This document shows, piece by piece, positions 10,570 through 22,000 of a DNA stretch of 64,000 bases. The notes beneath the pieces were generated by a model. It saw only the letters and a program-made list of their open reading frames with translations, did no database searches and had not been told where the DNA came from. Location: positions 1,240,001 through 1,304,000 of the forward strand of contig WHUZ01000006.1 of assembly GCA_015179045.1 (NCBI GenBank), read 5' to 3'. Source of the DNA: Kalaharituber pfeilii (Eukaryota > Ascomycota > Pezizomycetes > Pezizales > Pezizaceae). Position numbers and translations under genes: made by a program. Positions within the stretch are counted from its first letter, which is position 1, and the number at the start of each line of letters is the position of its first letter.

Positions 10570-13058
10570 CTAATCAATCTTTGCATTCACCAACGATCCT
10601 GCCCTCCCTGTCAGACCCGTGACCAAATTATTCGTCAGCCTCACGTTCACTGCTCCACCCTGGCTAACAGCGAACGGACTAGATCCTCTCTTCTTTTTCG
10701 ACTTTGCCTGCTTCAGCTTTTTTCGCGCGACCATGACGGGAACGGAGGATTTGGTCACGAGGTAATTTGAAAATGAGCCTAACAGGACGCCTTTGAGGGC
10801 ACTGCGTCCGCGGGAGCCGAGGATGACGAGGGTGGGTTCGATATAGTCGATCTATTCAAAGAAAAACGAAATGAAGGAATATATATATTAGCTTATTCTA
10901 TTCATACTGCCAGAGGCGAAGAGAAAGGGAATATAAGAAGGACTTACCATCTCAGTCAATAAATGTTTTGGGCTCTTACAATGAATCACCTCCACCACGC
11001 ACCTCACCTGCAACCTAGTCTTTTTCAATAACTTCGTCACAAGCTGCGTGATATTCTCCGCTGCAACAATCCTCTCCAACTCCGCCTTCGACTTCTCGTT
11101 ACCTGTGCTGTTGCCCCTGTCCCTGGAGATGCCCCTCCTCTTCTCTCCGCTCCCACGTCGACTTGCCATTCCCATGGGAGGCGGCGTGGAAGCTCTACTT
11201 GCTGGAGTCGAGAAGCTAATCATGGGAGAGGATGGCACACTAGCTAATGTTATTGAGGCAAGTGAAGAAGAATTGGTGGCGGGCGCAGGAGACACTGCCT
11301 GAAGCAGGTTCTCCACTCCCTCTGTAGTAGTAGTAGCACTCGGGTTGAGTCCATTTAACGGTAATGTAGTGGACGTCGGTGCGATCGTACTATTATCCAC
11401 ACTATCTTCATCCACGGCATAGATCGCTAACAGCGTATCCCCGTCTCTTAACACTGTCCCAATGGTCCACTCCAACGCATGTGCAGCTTCCCCACTCATA
11501 TCTGTAGCAACCAAGTACGTTCTTTGTCTCCGTTTCCCCTGCTCCGCCTCATCCTGTAATGTTGCAAAATCCCCTCTTACAATCGTCCTTACAACTCTAT
11601 GGGTCTCCGGTGTAGACGTAACCGGCGAGATGATCATCTCCATCTTCTGCGCCCGGTGTATATCCGCCAGATCCAGCTCTGTTTCAGAGGACATTGGTGT
11701 AGATGCTCGTGAATGAAGATCAAAATTCGTAGTTGGATGCACACCAGAACTTTTGGTGGTGATGGGAGAAGATGGGGCGGTTGACGCAGCGCTGCCCGCT
11801 TGGGTAACCGAGATGGAGGGCAGAAGCGACTTAACCTTATAACGAGCTGATACACCTTTGCCTATAAGATTTGAGTCAGTAGGGCTTGCTAGCGAAGAAC
11901 TCATATTAATCCTAGATTCACTGGACATACGTTCTTCCTCTACTGCTGCTATCAGACTCATTGCCTTTTTCTTCTCGCCGGTTCCAGCCTTCTTCTTACT
12001 GAGATCAGTGATAGACAATAGCGAGCTGATTTTCTTCTTTGGTGCTATAGTCTTTCCCAATGACGCAATCTTCTTCGCTGTGTCATCCTCACTGTCACTT
12101 CCCCCATTTGTTCTCCTCTTCCTTCTACCTCTCCTACGACCATCCTCGTCGTCTGATTTTCCCTCCCCGCTTGTAGAGTCACCCTCCTCGCTACTCTCTT
12201 CGTCGGTACTGTCAACAATAGTTCTGTCCTCCCCATTCCCAAATTCATAATCCTTTTGCAGCCGTACACCCCCTCTTTCGTAATACTCTCACCAGACCCA
12301 GCTTTGATTTCCTCGCCATCCACATTCACAATCGACTTCTTCTCTGGTAAAGTTTCCAAAATTCCCCCTGATTTGGCTAGAGCTTCATCGTTTAGTCTTT
12401 CATATGCATGGGACAAATCAATCACATTATTATTAGTGGTTATGCTGTAGCCGAGGTGATCGGGTGGTGGCGGGCTTGATAGCCTGCCCGTGCTTGACCT
12501 GGCCGAGTCTGTCTGCCACCCTGGCCTCGGGGAAACTGAGCGAGTGGCATGCTGGACATGGCGCAAAGCAGCTTTTGTAGCTGGAGAGCTTGAACGTTTG
12601 CCTAGTAAGCGATCATCTGCAGCTCCACCGAGCATAGATCTGATTGGTTTAGATTGTTGAATGGTTCTCTTTGGTATGTTTGATACTGGCGGGACAGACG
12701 GTGTCATGGAGAACTGGTACCCCTCATGCAGGGAGAACCCAGTGTCGGGCTTATCCAGGTCCCGGAGCAAGCGTGGGGCTCCACTTTGCTGAGAACGGTA
12801 GAGGCCATTGTTCACCGGGGACGCGAATTTGAGCGTGGGTGATGAATTTGGAGACTTCTTCGATGCTAGGGCTGAGGATGGAGGAGACGCGATGTCAATC
12901 AGAGACTTCGTTACTCTGCCGCGAGTTGGCGATGTCGTCCTGCTCCCAATTGGTGACGACGTGCTGTAGCGAGGTTGGGGTTGGGGTGACTTTGACGGCC
13001 GTTCAAGAAGCTTGAGAATCTCAAGACGCTCCTCCTCGAGTGCGGATTCAAGTGACAT
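10570..13058 (-). pseudogene. Universal stress protein (UspA family) with long N-terminal extension, frame broken once
   Basis: UspA-fold protein of the type found across Pezizomycotina, with a ~400-residue Ser/Pro-rich extension. Start at the ATG at 13058 (MSLESALEEERLEILKLLE), which follows a proline/poly(C) leader. First exon 13058-10948, intron 96 bp (GTAAGT ... GAATAG), last exon 10851-10570. The N-terminal frame runs through LPEKKSIVNVDGEEIKAGSG and GESITKEG, then must shift by one base to continue as VRLQKDYEFGNGED, an acidic and basic stretch, and the Usp domain: TYLVATDMSGEAAHALEWTI, DGDTLLAIYAVDED, then across the intron IDYIEPTLVILGSRGRS with the nucleotide-binding-like loop and SSVPVMVARKKL. 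The break coincides with a C5 run at 12269-12273. Total exon length is one base short of 798 codons, so a single missing base in that homopolymer explains it. Either a sequence error in a live gene or a recent mutation; everything downstream is intact. Confidence 0.8.
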
Positions 13059-13084
13059 TTCAGGCGTTGGCAGTGTGTGTGATT

Positions 13085-13139
13085 CGGGGGGGAGGGGGGG
13101 GTGGGGGGGGGGGGGGGGGAGGGGGGAGGGATTGGGGAT
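13085..13139 (-). repeat. Interrupted poly(C) tract in the stress-protein leader
   Basis: Plus strand is nearly pure G (runs of 7, 8, 17 and 6 separated by single A or T), i.e. C-rich on the sense strand starting 27 bp upstream of the ATG. On the G strand it has the pattern expected to form a G-quadruplex. Confidence 0.9.
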
Positions 13140-13286
13140 GCTTGTCAAATAAGTATGTAGCAGCTACTTTAAAACACGACGCTGGGCTGGAGCGATAAGC
13201 TGCCAGTCGCACGGAGCGCTCACCGGCGCGGAGAGCTCCTCAGTTGGCTCTGGGCGAGGCAGCGTCCCTGCTGGCTGCTGCTTGGG

Positions 13287-13326
<40 letters not shown>
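13287..13326. repeat. (GCT)n trinucleotide repeat, ~13 units
   Basis: Uninterrupted CTG/GCT triplets upstream of the stress-protein gene, followed by a GGCGG-rich block at 13388-13412. Confidence 0.9.
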
Positions 13327-13328
<2 letters not shown>

Positions 13329-13896
13329 TCTGCACCTCACCTTGCGGCAGTCCAGCGATCAGCGGCGGTGCCAACAGCGTCGACGGGGCGGCGGGGCGGC
13401 GGGGCGGCGGCCAAGCCAGACGCCCATACGCCCAGGGCAGATGTGGCTCTCCGGAGGGCGGTCCGACAACTGGCCGGGCCCCTTCGTTTCTCGCTCGCGG
13501 AAATTACCAGCAGCGGGCAGGCTGAGGCGGCGGCCGCGGACGCGTTGAAGAGCAGAGGGATGGCTTGGGGGCTTTAGTTATGATACGTGCGTTCGCTGCC
13601 CGCGGAGAAGTGGCTGAGGAACGGCGCTGCAGCATTATTAGAATAATGAGGAGCAGGAATTATCGGGGATGGGTTACTATTGACTGCGGTTTCCCGCACA
13701 GTCCTACCTACAGAGGCTAGCACGGGGCCGCACCTTCTGCCGCTGCCTCTGCCGCTGCCTCTGGACGAGGCCCACGATAGTACAAGTATTTAATCGACAG
13801 TGCAGACTGTATGATACTCGAGTGCACCAGACACAGGTCTGGCTCTGAATATCATAGCGGACGGGAGCAGTGGAGCGGGGGATGCCAGGGCCTCTC

Positions 13897-13994
13897 GGCT
13901 GCTTGGCTGCTTGGCTGCTCGGCTGCTTGGCTGCTTGGCTGCTCGGCTGCTTGGCTGCTTGGCTGCTTGGCTGCTTGGCTGCTTGGTTGCTTGG
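13897..13994. repeat. 8-bp tandem repeat, unit CTGCTTGG, ~12 copies
   Basis: Twelve head-to-tail octamers with occasional T-to-C change (CTGCTCGG). Because 8 is not a multiple of three, all frames read through as Leu/Ala/Gly/Cys or Gln/Ala/Ser/Lys repeats; these are not genes. Confidence 0.9.
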
Positions 13995-14288
13995 GGCAGT
14001 CCGGATCTTCAATGCTACCGTGCGCCCAAGTGTTGTTGGCTTGCCTGGTCATTGCTTACTCGGGAAAATACTGGCGATGGAGATGGGGAAGGGGAGTCTG
14101 CAGCGGCGCACGAGAGCGCTCTACTAGTGCTTGCTACAGCAGCGATGAGGGTGTGGCATGGCTGGCAGAGGAGCGATGGACCCTCGATGGCAGGCACAGC
14201 TACATGAGTTTCTCTGGTACATGTCTCCGACATGCACTCCGTACCGGCACTGTGCAATGGAGATGGCACACAGAGCAGAGTTCGAACC

Positions 14289-14331
14289 TGAAGGAAGGAA
14301 GGGAAGGAAGGGAAGGAAGGGAGGGAGGGTC
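14289..14331. repeat. (GGAA)n-like purine tract
   Basis: GAAGGAAGGGAAGG units, a polypurine simple repeat. Confidence 0.85.
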
Positions 14332-17300
14332 TCTGCAGCGGCACAAGCAGCATGGCGCACACGGACGGACACAACATGACCACGCCCGCGCAGCAGCGGT
14401 GCAGACGCCTCTTGCTCGTGCGGGGGGGGTGGGCAGATATCGTAGACTGTCTGATAGCGGAGGAGCATTGGCGTGCAGCCAAGCGGATAGAGCAGGGTGT
14501 CAAAGTCCGATCTACTTGCTAGCATAGCACCGGGCCAAAGGGCAAGGCAGTATGTTGAGCCTCCGATGCTCGGAGCTGAGCCGATGCGATCGCTAAGTAA
14601 GTAGAATCTACATGCTTGTATCTGCTCTAGATCTGCTAGATCTGCTCTCCCCCTTGTTCCGGCCCGCCGTGCTTTCCCAGTAGTGCACACGTGCCAAGCA
14701 TGCATATCGGGAATGATGTGCAGAAGATGCTCATGTGGATGTAGCTATGATAGTGGCACGAACTAGTGACTACCTCTTAACTTACCTATTGCAGCCAGGC
14801 CGCTATGCATAGGTACTTAGTATGTGGGATGCATGTTGTTCGTTTGTAGTAACATAATCAGTAGTTGGCCCCCCCCCCGTTTGAACAGACTGAAGAGCAC
14901 AGTCAGTTTAACAAGCTTGACTCCTGTGAAATTTCCGAAATCACGGCAACTCAGTGCCAACCCCCCAATCAGTGAGGTTGAAGCATTTCAGGCGAAAATG
15001 AGTCTTGATTTTACAGTTCTGTGTGTTTTACTGACGTTAATGAGGTATACAGGAGAAAACTCATTGGTTCAACTGGAACTGAGCTTTTGTTCGTGCTGAG
15101 GCATAGAGCGATACCCCGGGAACCCGAACATGTGCATGGCCCTTGGAGCCAGCGTAATGCTTGCCTGTGCCGATACTTTAGTCTGGCTGCCTGCTGCCTT
15201 CACTGGTCTTTTCCAAATGTCTCTTGTGCCACTCCAGCTACTACTTCTACAGCCGAACGCCTCGACGAGTATATGGCGAGGTTGAGCTTCCAATCCCAAA
15301 TCGAAAGAATGATTTATAGCTGATTCCGTGGCAGCAACTAGCCTGTCTTTGCTAAAAAAAATTATCTGCTAACGGCAGGTCTCAATTAAATTTCCGTATA
15401 TGTTACCCTCATCTCCCTCAGGTCAAAATATGTTGCCAGACCAGAATACCTTTGATTAAATAGGGCCGATCTCAGTCTCGAGACTATGTCGATACTAATA
15501 CATGTATTAGCTCTCAATTCAATCTTTCGGCGAATCTTATGATAGTTCCCGGAATACGGATAGCTCTTACAATGAAATCAAGCTGAGCCGAGATGCCTTA
15601 GCCAGCAGTGTCAAAATTAACGGATTCTGCAGCAGCAAGGTCACATATAACCCAGTACCACTGAACTGCATTTACGATAGACTTTGGATTATGGCACCGG
15701 GCTACTTCAAGTGTCGTGTGCGCATTATGGTATCCACCCCTTGCATCCTACGACCGGACTAACGCATTTGACGGCATGGGACAGAATGAAACCTCATCCT
15801 CTGCTTTGTGTTACATCAAGGAACAGGCCTACACAATTTTCTGATATTAAGGGATTCTGGTCCTGACTTACGTACCGATAATGCGTGAATTATATCCACA
15901 AAGACAGCTTCAGCTAAGAATTACAGGATAAAGACCTAGAAAGCGACTTTGCAACCTTGAAACACAGCACTAAACTGCATCTCACTCAGCTTAGATCAAC
16001 AGAGTTTGGGCAAAGAAAGTAGAAATGACGCCGCAAATATCTAATTGTCCCGCCGATGAAACCTTGATCACTCTCGTTACTAATGTATAGTATCGATGCA
16101 GCCACATTACACTTTTGATCCTCGCTTGAAATTCATTTTTGTGTACGACATACACAAATATTCAAATGAACCAATCACCTCTACTAGCTGCGTTGCCCAT
16201 CGGAACGGTAGTGAGATTGTGATGACCATGGGGGCAATACTGTAGGCTAGGGAATAATTAAATGAGAATCTGCAGACAGGGGCTAGATAAGAAAGGTACA
16301 ATACATACAACAAACGGGTATCCTGATATGTAGTATCTCTGTGGCAGGTGCGTTCCAATGCCGATCATTCTGTGTCCTGCAGAGTGCTTGAAGATGCAGC
16401 ATGCAGCAAGGGGAAAAGAATTATGGATTTCTCTTTAACCCAACAATAGCACTCTTAATTTTATCTCTGATTACATTCCGAAAATTGGACTCCTGCAAAA
16501 TACTAGTACCTTGGAAAACGCGCAGAAGACGACAGGTCTAAACTGTGGAATGCCGGTTACACGCGCATTACTTACGAAGTTGAAAATGCCTATTTATAGC
16601 ATCAATATCATATGTCTTTGAAGTGGCCTCTGTATGCCGTGCTGATAATTTTTGTTACCATATGCCATCCCGTACCTATCGATATCCTGGCCCACACGTC
16701 CTAGGTATACCCTTGCTTTCTCAAGGATTATCCTCAGACAATCATCAACTGACAGGGAAGTGCTTGAGATTCACATAAAAGCAGGTTGGCAATGAATATC
16801 CAACAAAGTTTAACTTGAAAGACGCTGCCGTTTTTGGTATATGTATGTGTATGCATGGAATGGGGGTATCGGTTGTAATCCGACGATTGAAGCGGAGCTC
16901 GTAGACCGACAGGTAGGTCATATGCTCAATTAAACGTCTTAAATGAGTTGAATTCATAGCGACAGCGTAGACTGATAATTTTGATGAGAGCGGAGCAATA
17001 AACGGCCTAGCAGCGAGCATCACTGCAGAAAATACCGTCTTATTCATCATCATCAGTTCATTTAGATCGGCATATCGCATAATGTTGAGCCCATGGATGA
17101 GAGGGAAATCCCTTGGGAATCTTGCGCTCAGCAAACAACACCAGACATGACACAAACGTAGAGGTGGCGCTGAGCGAATGCCTGCTCGAGGACGTTTGGG
17201 CACGTTCCAGCTACTATAGCGACCAAAACCAGTTTCGGGTGTTTCTGCTTGCTTGTTCCTGAACGCGCGCATGGGTTGGAAGGGCAGACATGGGCAGCAT

Positions 17301-17756
17301 CGTTCCATCTCTGCTTTCTATTGGTGCTGACCATTCACGCAACTGCAGTCGGTGATGTTTGAGCTTCAGAGGGTGGTGTCAAGTCTCATGTGCACCATTG
17401 GCACGGCTTTTTCTTCGGAATCGTGCCCAGTACAGTATAGGATTCGTCCAAGAAGTTGGGCACTCCAAAGGGACGAGGCCCGTACACATCAAGCTTATCA
17501 GGTTGACAAAGAAGTCTGGTCTCGTGCGCTGCGATGGAGACACTTGTGTGCCCCAACTGCTGGCTGGAGTGGTGCAAACCCCTGAACCAGCCCTAAGATG
17601 AACAGAGCAACACTCCCCTCACGGAAGAGCGGGGGCGGCATCGACAATCATTGGCCTAGAGGTAAGAGTCAAGAATGCCGTTGGGGCACACGTTTTGGGT
17701 ATAGAGGGCGCTTGTGGGGGGTGTGGGAGTGGGAAGGGAGTGGGAAGGGGGGGGTC

Positions 17757-17815
<59 letters not shown>
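17757..17815. repeat. (GT)n microsatellite, ~28 units
   Basis: Uninterrupted TG dinucleotides flanked by G-rich sequence. It generates Cys-Val and Thr-His pseudo-reading frames. Confidence 0.95.
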
Positions 17816-17819
<4 letters not shown>

Positions 17820-18914
17820 TGGGTGTCTCTTTATTCACCATGAACCAACACCGAGGAGCTGCACTCTCTGTTATTTGCAGTAGCCCAATGGGATGTCTGA
17901 TGTATGGCGGCTGATGAGTTCTCCTCACATTCAATGTAGAATGGAAAGAAGGCGATAGTTTGTAATCGTATGTACTTAGCGGCGAGTGCCATTGTCACTT
18001 GCTCCTCTTGCTCAGCTCTTCCTGCCGACTTCACCACCGAGCTCACTTCCAACCACTTCTCGCCAGCCAGGCGACCGACATACACCGAAACCACTCTGCC
18101 TACCTCCTTGCCAGCGTGTTGTGGCTGCAACGCAGACGCAGACGCAGGCTCTTCCGATCTCTTCAATCCTCCTCTGCATTGCCCTCGTCTGTTTCTTCAG
18201 CGGGCGTGTGTGTGTGTGTTTGCTGTTTTCTTGGAGGCTGCATTGATTGTGACGCTGGACGCCTGACAGCTTTCTTCCACCGTTTGGTTCGTATGGGCCC
18301 CCTTGTTCCAGACGCCTGCATCGCAGCTGCTTATTAGCAACGCGTTAAGGTGCACGCCAGCGCTGCGTCTCGCTCCCACACATGCCAGTGTACCACTATG
18401 CTAACAGAGCAATAAAAAGAGAACAGGGACGGTCAAGCCTCGGCTCACTTCACTACAAGTACGTACAGCACAGTACGCCGGGAGCTTTCTTCTTCCGGGC
18501 AGACAAAGAGGGCAGGGCTTCCATTTCATGCTACTATCACGATAGGCCTGATCGGGACGGAACGAAGGTCTCGGGCCAGCCCTTTGTTGCTGAGGCGTGC
18601 TTAGGCTTGTGGAGTACTTGCTGGTAATTCGCGAGAAGGGGTCAAGCTTTTGCAGCTCTGCGGCCGGGCTCGCTGTGCGTTTCTTGGGGGCTTGCATCCC
18701 CTCCTGGCCCTTTCCCCGCTGCCGGCCCAGCACGACCCCGGGCAGCGCGCTCGCCTGCCCCCCTCCCCCAGCGGTGCACACAGGAACGCCCCTCGTCCCC
18801 GAGAACCCTCCACCGCGACGGTTGTGCGTGAGCACGCACCTCACTTAGCCGCAGCGTAGGTAATTCCCACCGACTGTGTCGTTGCAGCTGGTCACGGGCG
18901 CCCGCACCACTCCT

Positions 18915-18937
18915 CCCCCCCCCCCCCCCCCCCCCCC
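18915..18937 (+). repeat. Poly(C) tract in the RhoGAP leader
   Basis: Twenty-three consecutive C on the sense strand, 64 bp upstream of the chosen ATG at 19002. Confidence 0.95.
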
Positions 18938-19001
18938 TCCCCAGACCCTCCCCCCGGTCCCTCCCCTTCCTGTCAAACCAAATTGCACGCAGCCGCCTGC
19001 A

Positions 19002-22000
19002 ATGATGCCCCCCCAGCAGCAAAAGGACTTGAGCCAAAATAGGGACATGGTATCTCGTTATCAAACTTTTTCTCCCACAATAGCTTTCTACCCAGAGCAA
19101 CGCTCACAAGCTCAGAGCGACAACATCTCTCCCCTTCACCAATCCCGCCGCTACTACCAACAGCGACAGAACCAGTCATATCGGGAGCCCCCTAAGTCTG
19201 CGACTTTCCCTCCTAGGCGTGACTGGCCCGGTCGTGACGAAGAACGTGGAAGCGACGACTGGACGCAAGTTCCCCAAACAGCTAAGGCTGCAGCCTTCCC
19301 CCCAATACCCCCAACGGCCACGCAACGGGCACACGATAAATTGGATCGGCTGGCTGCAGAGGCCTCAAGCGTCGTGGAAGAGATCTCATCGTCTCAAGGG
19401 AACAAGGGAGCTGGTGACACCCAGACATCTGACAGGTCCTCGTCGGCTGGCTCCACTAACTTACCTGCAGTGAATGCATCGCACCAGCAACGATTGCAGC
19501 AGCTATCTGATTTTTATGTTTGCTCGCAATCATATTCAAACTCCTCCACAACAGCGTCAACTCCTACTTCAGCTACGTCAATGACTTCACAATTTGCCAG
19601 AAATTTACCACGGACGTCGTCAATAGATTCTACACTGTCCAACTCCTCCTCCCATGCGCATGGCCATTCGCATTCCTCGTCATCGGGATCCACAGTTCAG
19701 GGGTCCTCACCCCAAGACATAGCAAATCTAATAGCAGCTGCAGGCTCTGCAGAGGCTGTTATACAAGTTTTGTTGAAGGATAAAGCTTCTGCACAATCGC
19801 AGAATACGCAACTATGGAGACTGGTTGACAAGCAACGAGCAATGATACTGGGGTTGAATAAGGACCTAGAGAGGGCTCTGAAAGATAAGGAAAGATATAG
19901 AAGGAAGTTAAAGGAGCATTTGGCTATGTTCCCGCAACTTCAGGGGGAATCAAGAGCTACTACGGAGTCTCCCGCACCTAGTGAACAGGCAGAAGGGCAC
20001 TCACCACATGACTTAGTTGGGCCAGAAATTAATGGATTGCCCAGAGCGCCTGTATATCTCGATCGACATGGCTCAATTGAGCTTGATGTGACACCGTATC
20101 CAGTGACACCCCCAATTGGTCAACGGAAATCTGAGAATGGTTCAAATCCATCAATGCAGGAGCATGAACAAATACCATCTCCTACTCCACATATTCACGC
20201 AATAGCACCAGCTTCAGACCCTCTTGCGACCCCTAATCCTAACCGACCTCAAATGCAAGCCCAGAATAACGACTATCGAGCCCCATCAGAGTCACTTGGG
20301 AGCGATCTAAATGCACCTGATTTTTCGACACCACTCAAGTCCCCAAGAAGGGAGATGGTTAGGTTGAATGTAGACACTAATGGCACTAATACTACTCATC
20401 TCGCAGCTCGGCTTTCTTCAACAGCCGCCTCTTCTAGCCACCTCAATAATCCGTTTTCGTCCGATAGTGTCACACCTATCTCTGTTGGTAGCCCTCTTTC
20501 GGCCTCTTCTGCTGTGTCTCTGGATAAGGGACCAATGTCCCCAGAGAGGACGAAGAAAAAGGGGCCTCCAGCGAGGCTGGAATTGAGACGCACAGAGAGA
20601 ATGCCATTCCAGGCTACTAGGGGCAGTGACAACGACGAATCTAATTATGATGAAGATGATGATGACGATGATATCTCAGTTGAGGAAATTTCTGGTTATG
20701 AAGAGCGTAGACGAGAGCTGGAGATGCAGGTGGTTAGAGAGAAAGATGAGAATTCAAAGGAAGCAGAAGCTCCTGAAAAGATCGAAGACACGAAGCACCC
20801 AGAAGAAGTAAGACCGGATGCTAAACCAATGGCTCAACAGGATATTCCAAGGAAGGATTCAGCTACGGTCCCATTGTCAGCGGTAATCAAACCTGAAAAT
20901 GTCACATATGACAAACCAATGGAGTCAAAGTTGGGCATTTCAGGGCTTCTTGCTTTGAAGCAGGCTCCAGGCACTCGACCGCCGCCCCTTTCGTTCAGCA
21001 AGTTGAGGGAGGTCCAAGAGGCGGAATCCGTGGGCTTGTCTCCCTTATTTCCACCGGGACAGCACAGAGAGTCTATGATCACACATAGGATACTGACACC
21101 GCGTCCAATGAGTCCTGGATTACCAAGTTCCCCAAGACCGTCACCAAATTCACCGCTTCCTCGGCCTAGAAGGAATATATCTTATCCTGAGCCATTATCC
21201 CCAAGAGCTACACCCCGCTCCCCAGGATTAACTTTACCGGCCTCCCCCAGGGTTGGTCTTATGCCGGGCCCTCTCAATCCTCAAGGTGGTCCAAACACAC
21301 CATTACAAGCTACCTTTGCGGCTACCGGCCTCGGGCTAGTTCCTCTCTCACCCAGTCCATATGGTCAAGAGTGGTCATCTTTGCCATCGCATCGGCTTGC
21401 TCCTAACTCTGTTGCCAGTCCGGTCACTGAGCTACTAATAGAGCCTTCAGCAATATCAACTATTGAGCCTCGAGTTGTCTCGTCCAGAATGAGACCATCC
21501 CGCGCCAGCTTCCTACCAGGGAAACATAAGAGTGGCCCTGATGATTCAGTATTTACAATTGGAATTTTTTCTAAAACGACGGGCAAGGAGATGTGGCGGG
21601 TGGAGAAGGATGCAGGGGCATTGCCTGCCCTCGATGCACGACTTCGGCAGTGTAACAAGGACTTAGGTGCAAAATTACCTGATAGGTCTCTGTTCAATGG
21701 GCATGCTCCCGCAAGGGTCGATGCAAGGAGAGCTGCCATTGAAGAGTACTTCACTACCATCATGGATATGACCATGGACGAAGCAACATCAAGGGCGCTT
21801 TGCGAGTTCTTCTCTGTAGATGTTGTGGAAAGCCCTGCATCGGAACAGCAACCCAACAAAGATGACCGGAATTCCGCGGATGGATCAACGCATGGACCAA
21901 CAAAAGAAGGGTATTTAACTAAGCGGGGGAAGAACTTTGGTGGTTGGAAGGCCAGGTATTTTATCTTGGATGGTCCAGTACTCCGCTACTTTGAAAGCCC

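Larger units (their letters stand above)
13059..19001. other. Divergent gene-poor region, 5.9 kb
   Basis: Separates the divergent stress-protein and RhoGAP genes. Both flanks (13.1-14.7 and 17.6-18.95 kb) are GC-rich and full of simple repeats; the middle (14.7-17.3 kb) is closer to base-balanced and shows no coding signal, domains or inverted repeats that I can recognise. Open frames on both strands overlap without consistent splice sites. Confidence 0.5.

Noticed and set aside
14468..14525. tRNA-like stretch (GCCAAGCGGATAGAGC)
   Set aside because: Resembles a D-arm, but no acceptor-stem pairing, anticodon stem or T-loop consensus can be built around it.
13811..14527. Long plus-strand frame of 238 codons plus overlapping minus frames
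   Set aside because: Kept open by the 8-bp CTGCTTGG array; repeats of Leu/Ala/Gly/Cys only, no domain.
17598..17934. Cys-Val and Thr-His repeat frames
   Set aside because: Direct translations of the (GT)n microsatellite.
18876..19001. N-terminal extension of the RhoGAP upstream of 19002
   Set aside because: Open frame but no ATG; translation would be a proline run from the poly(C) tract. Treated as leader.
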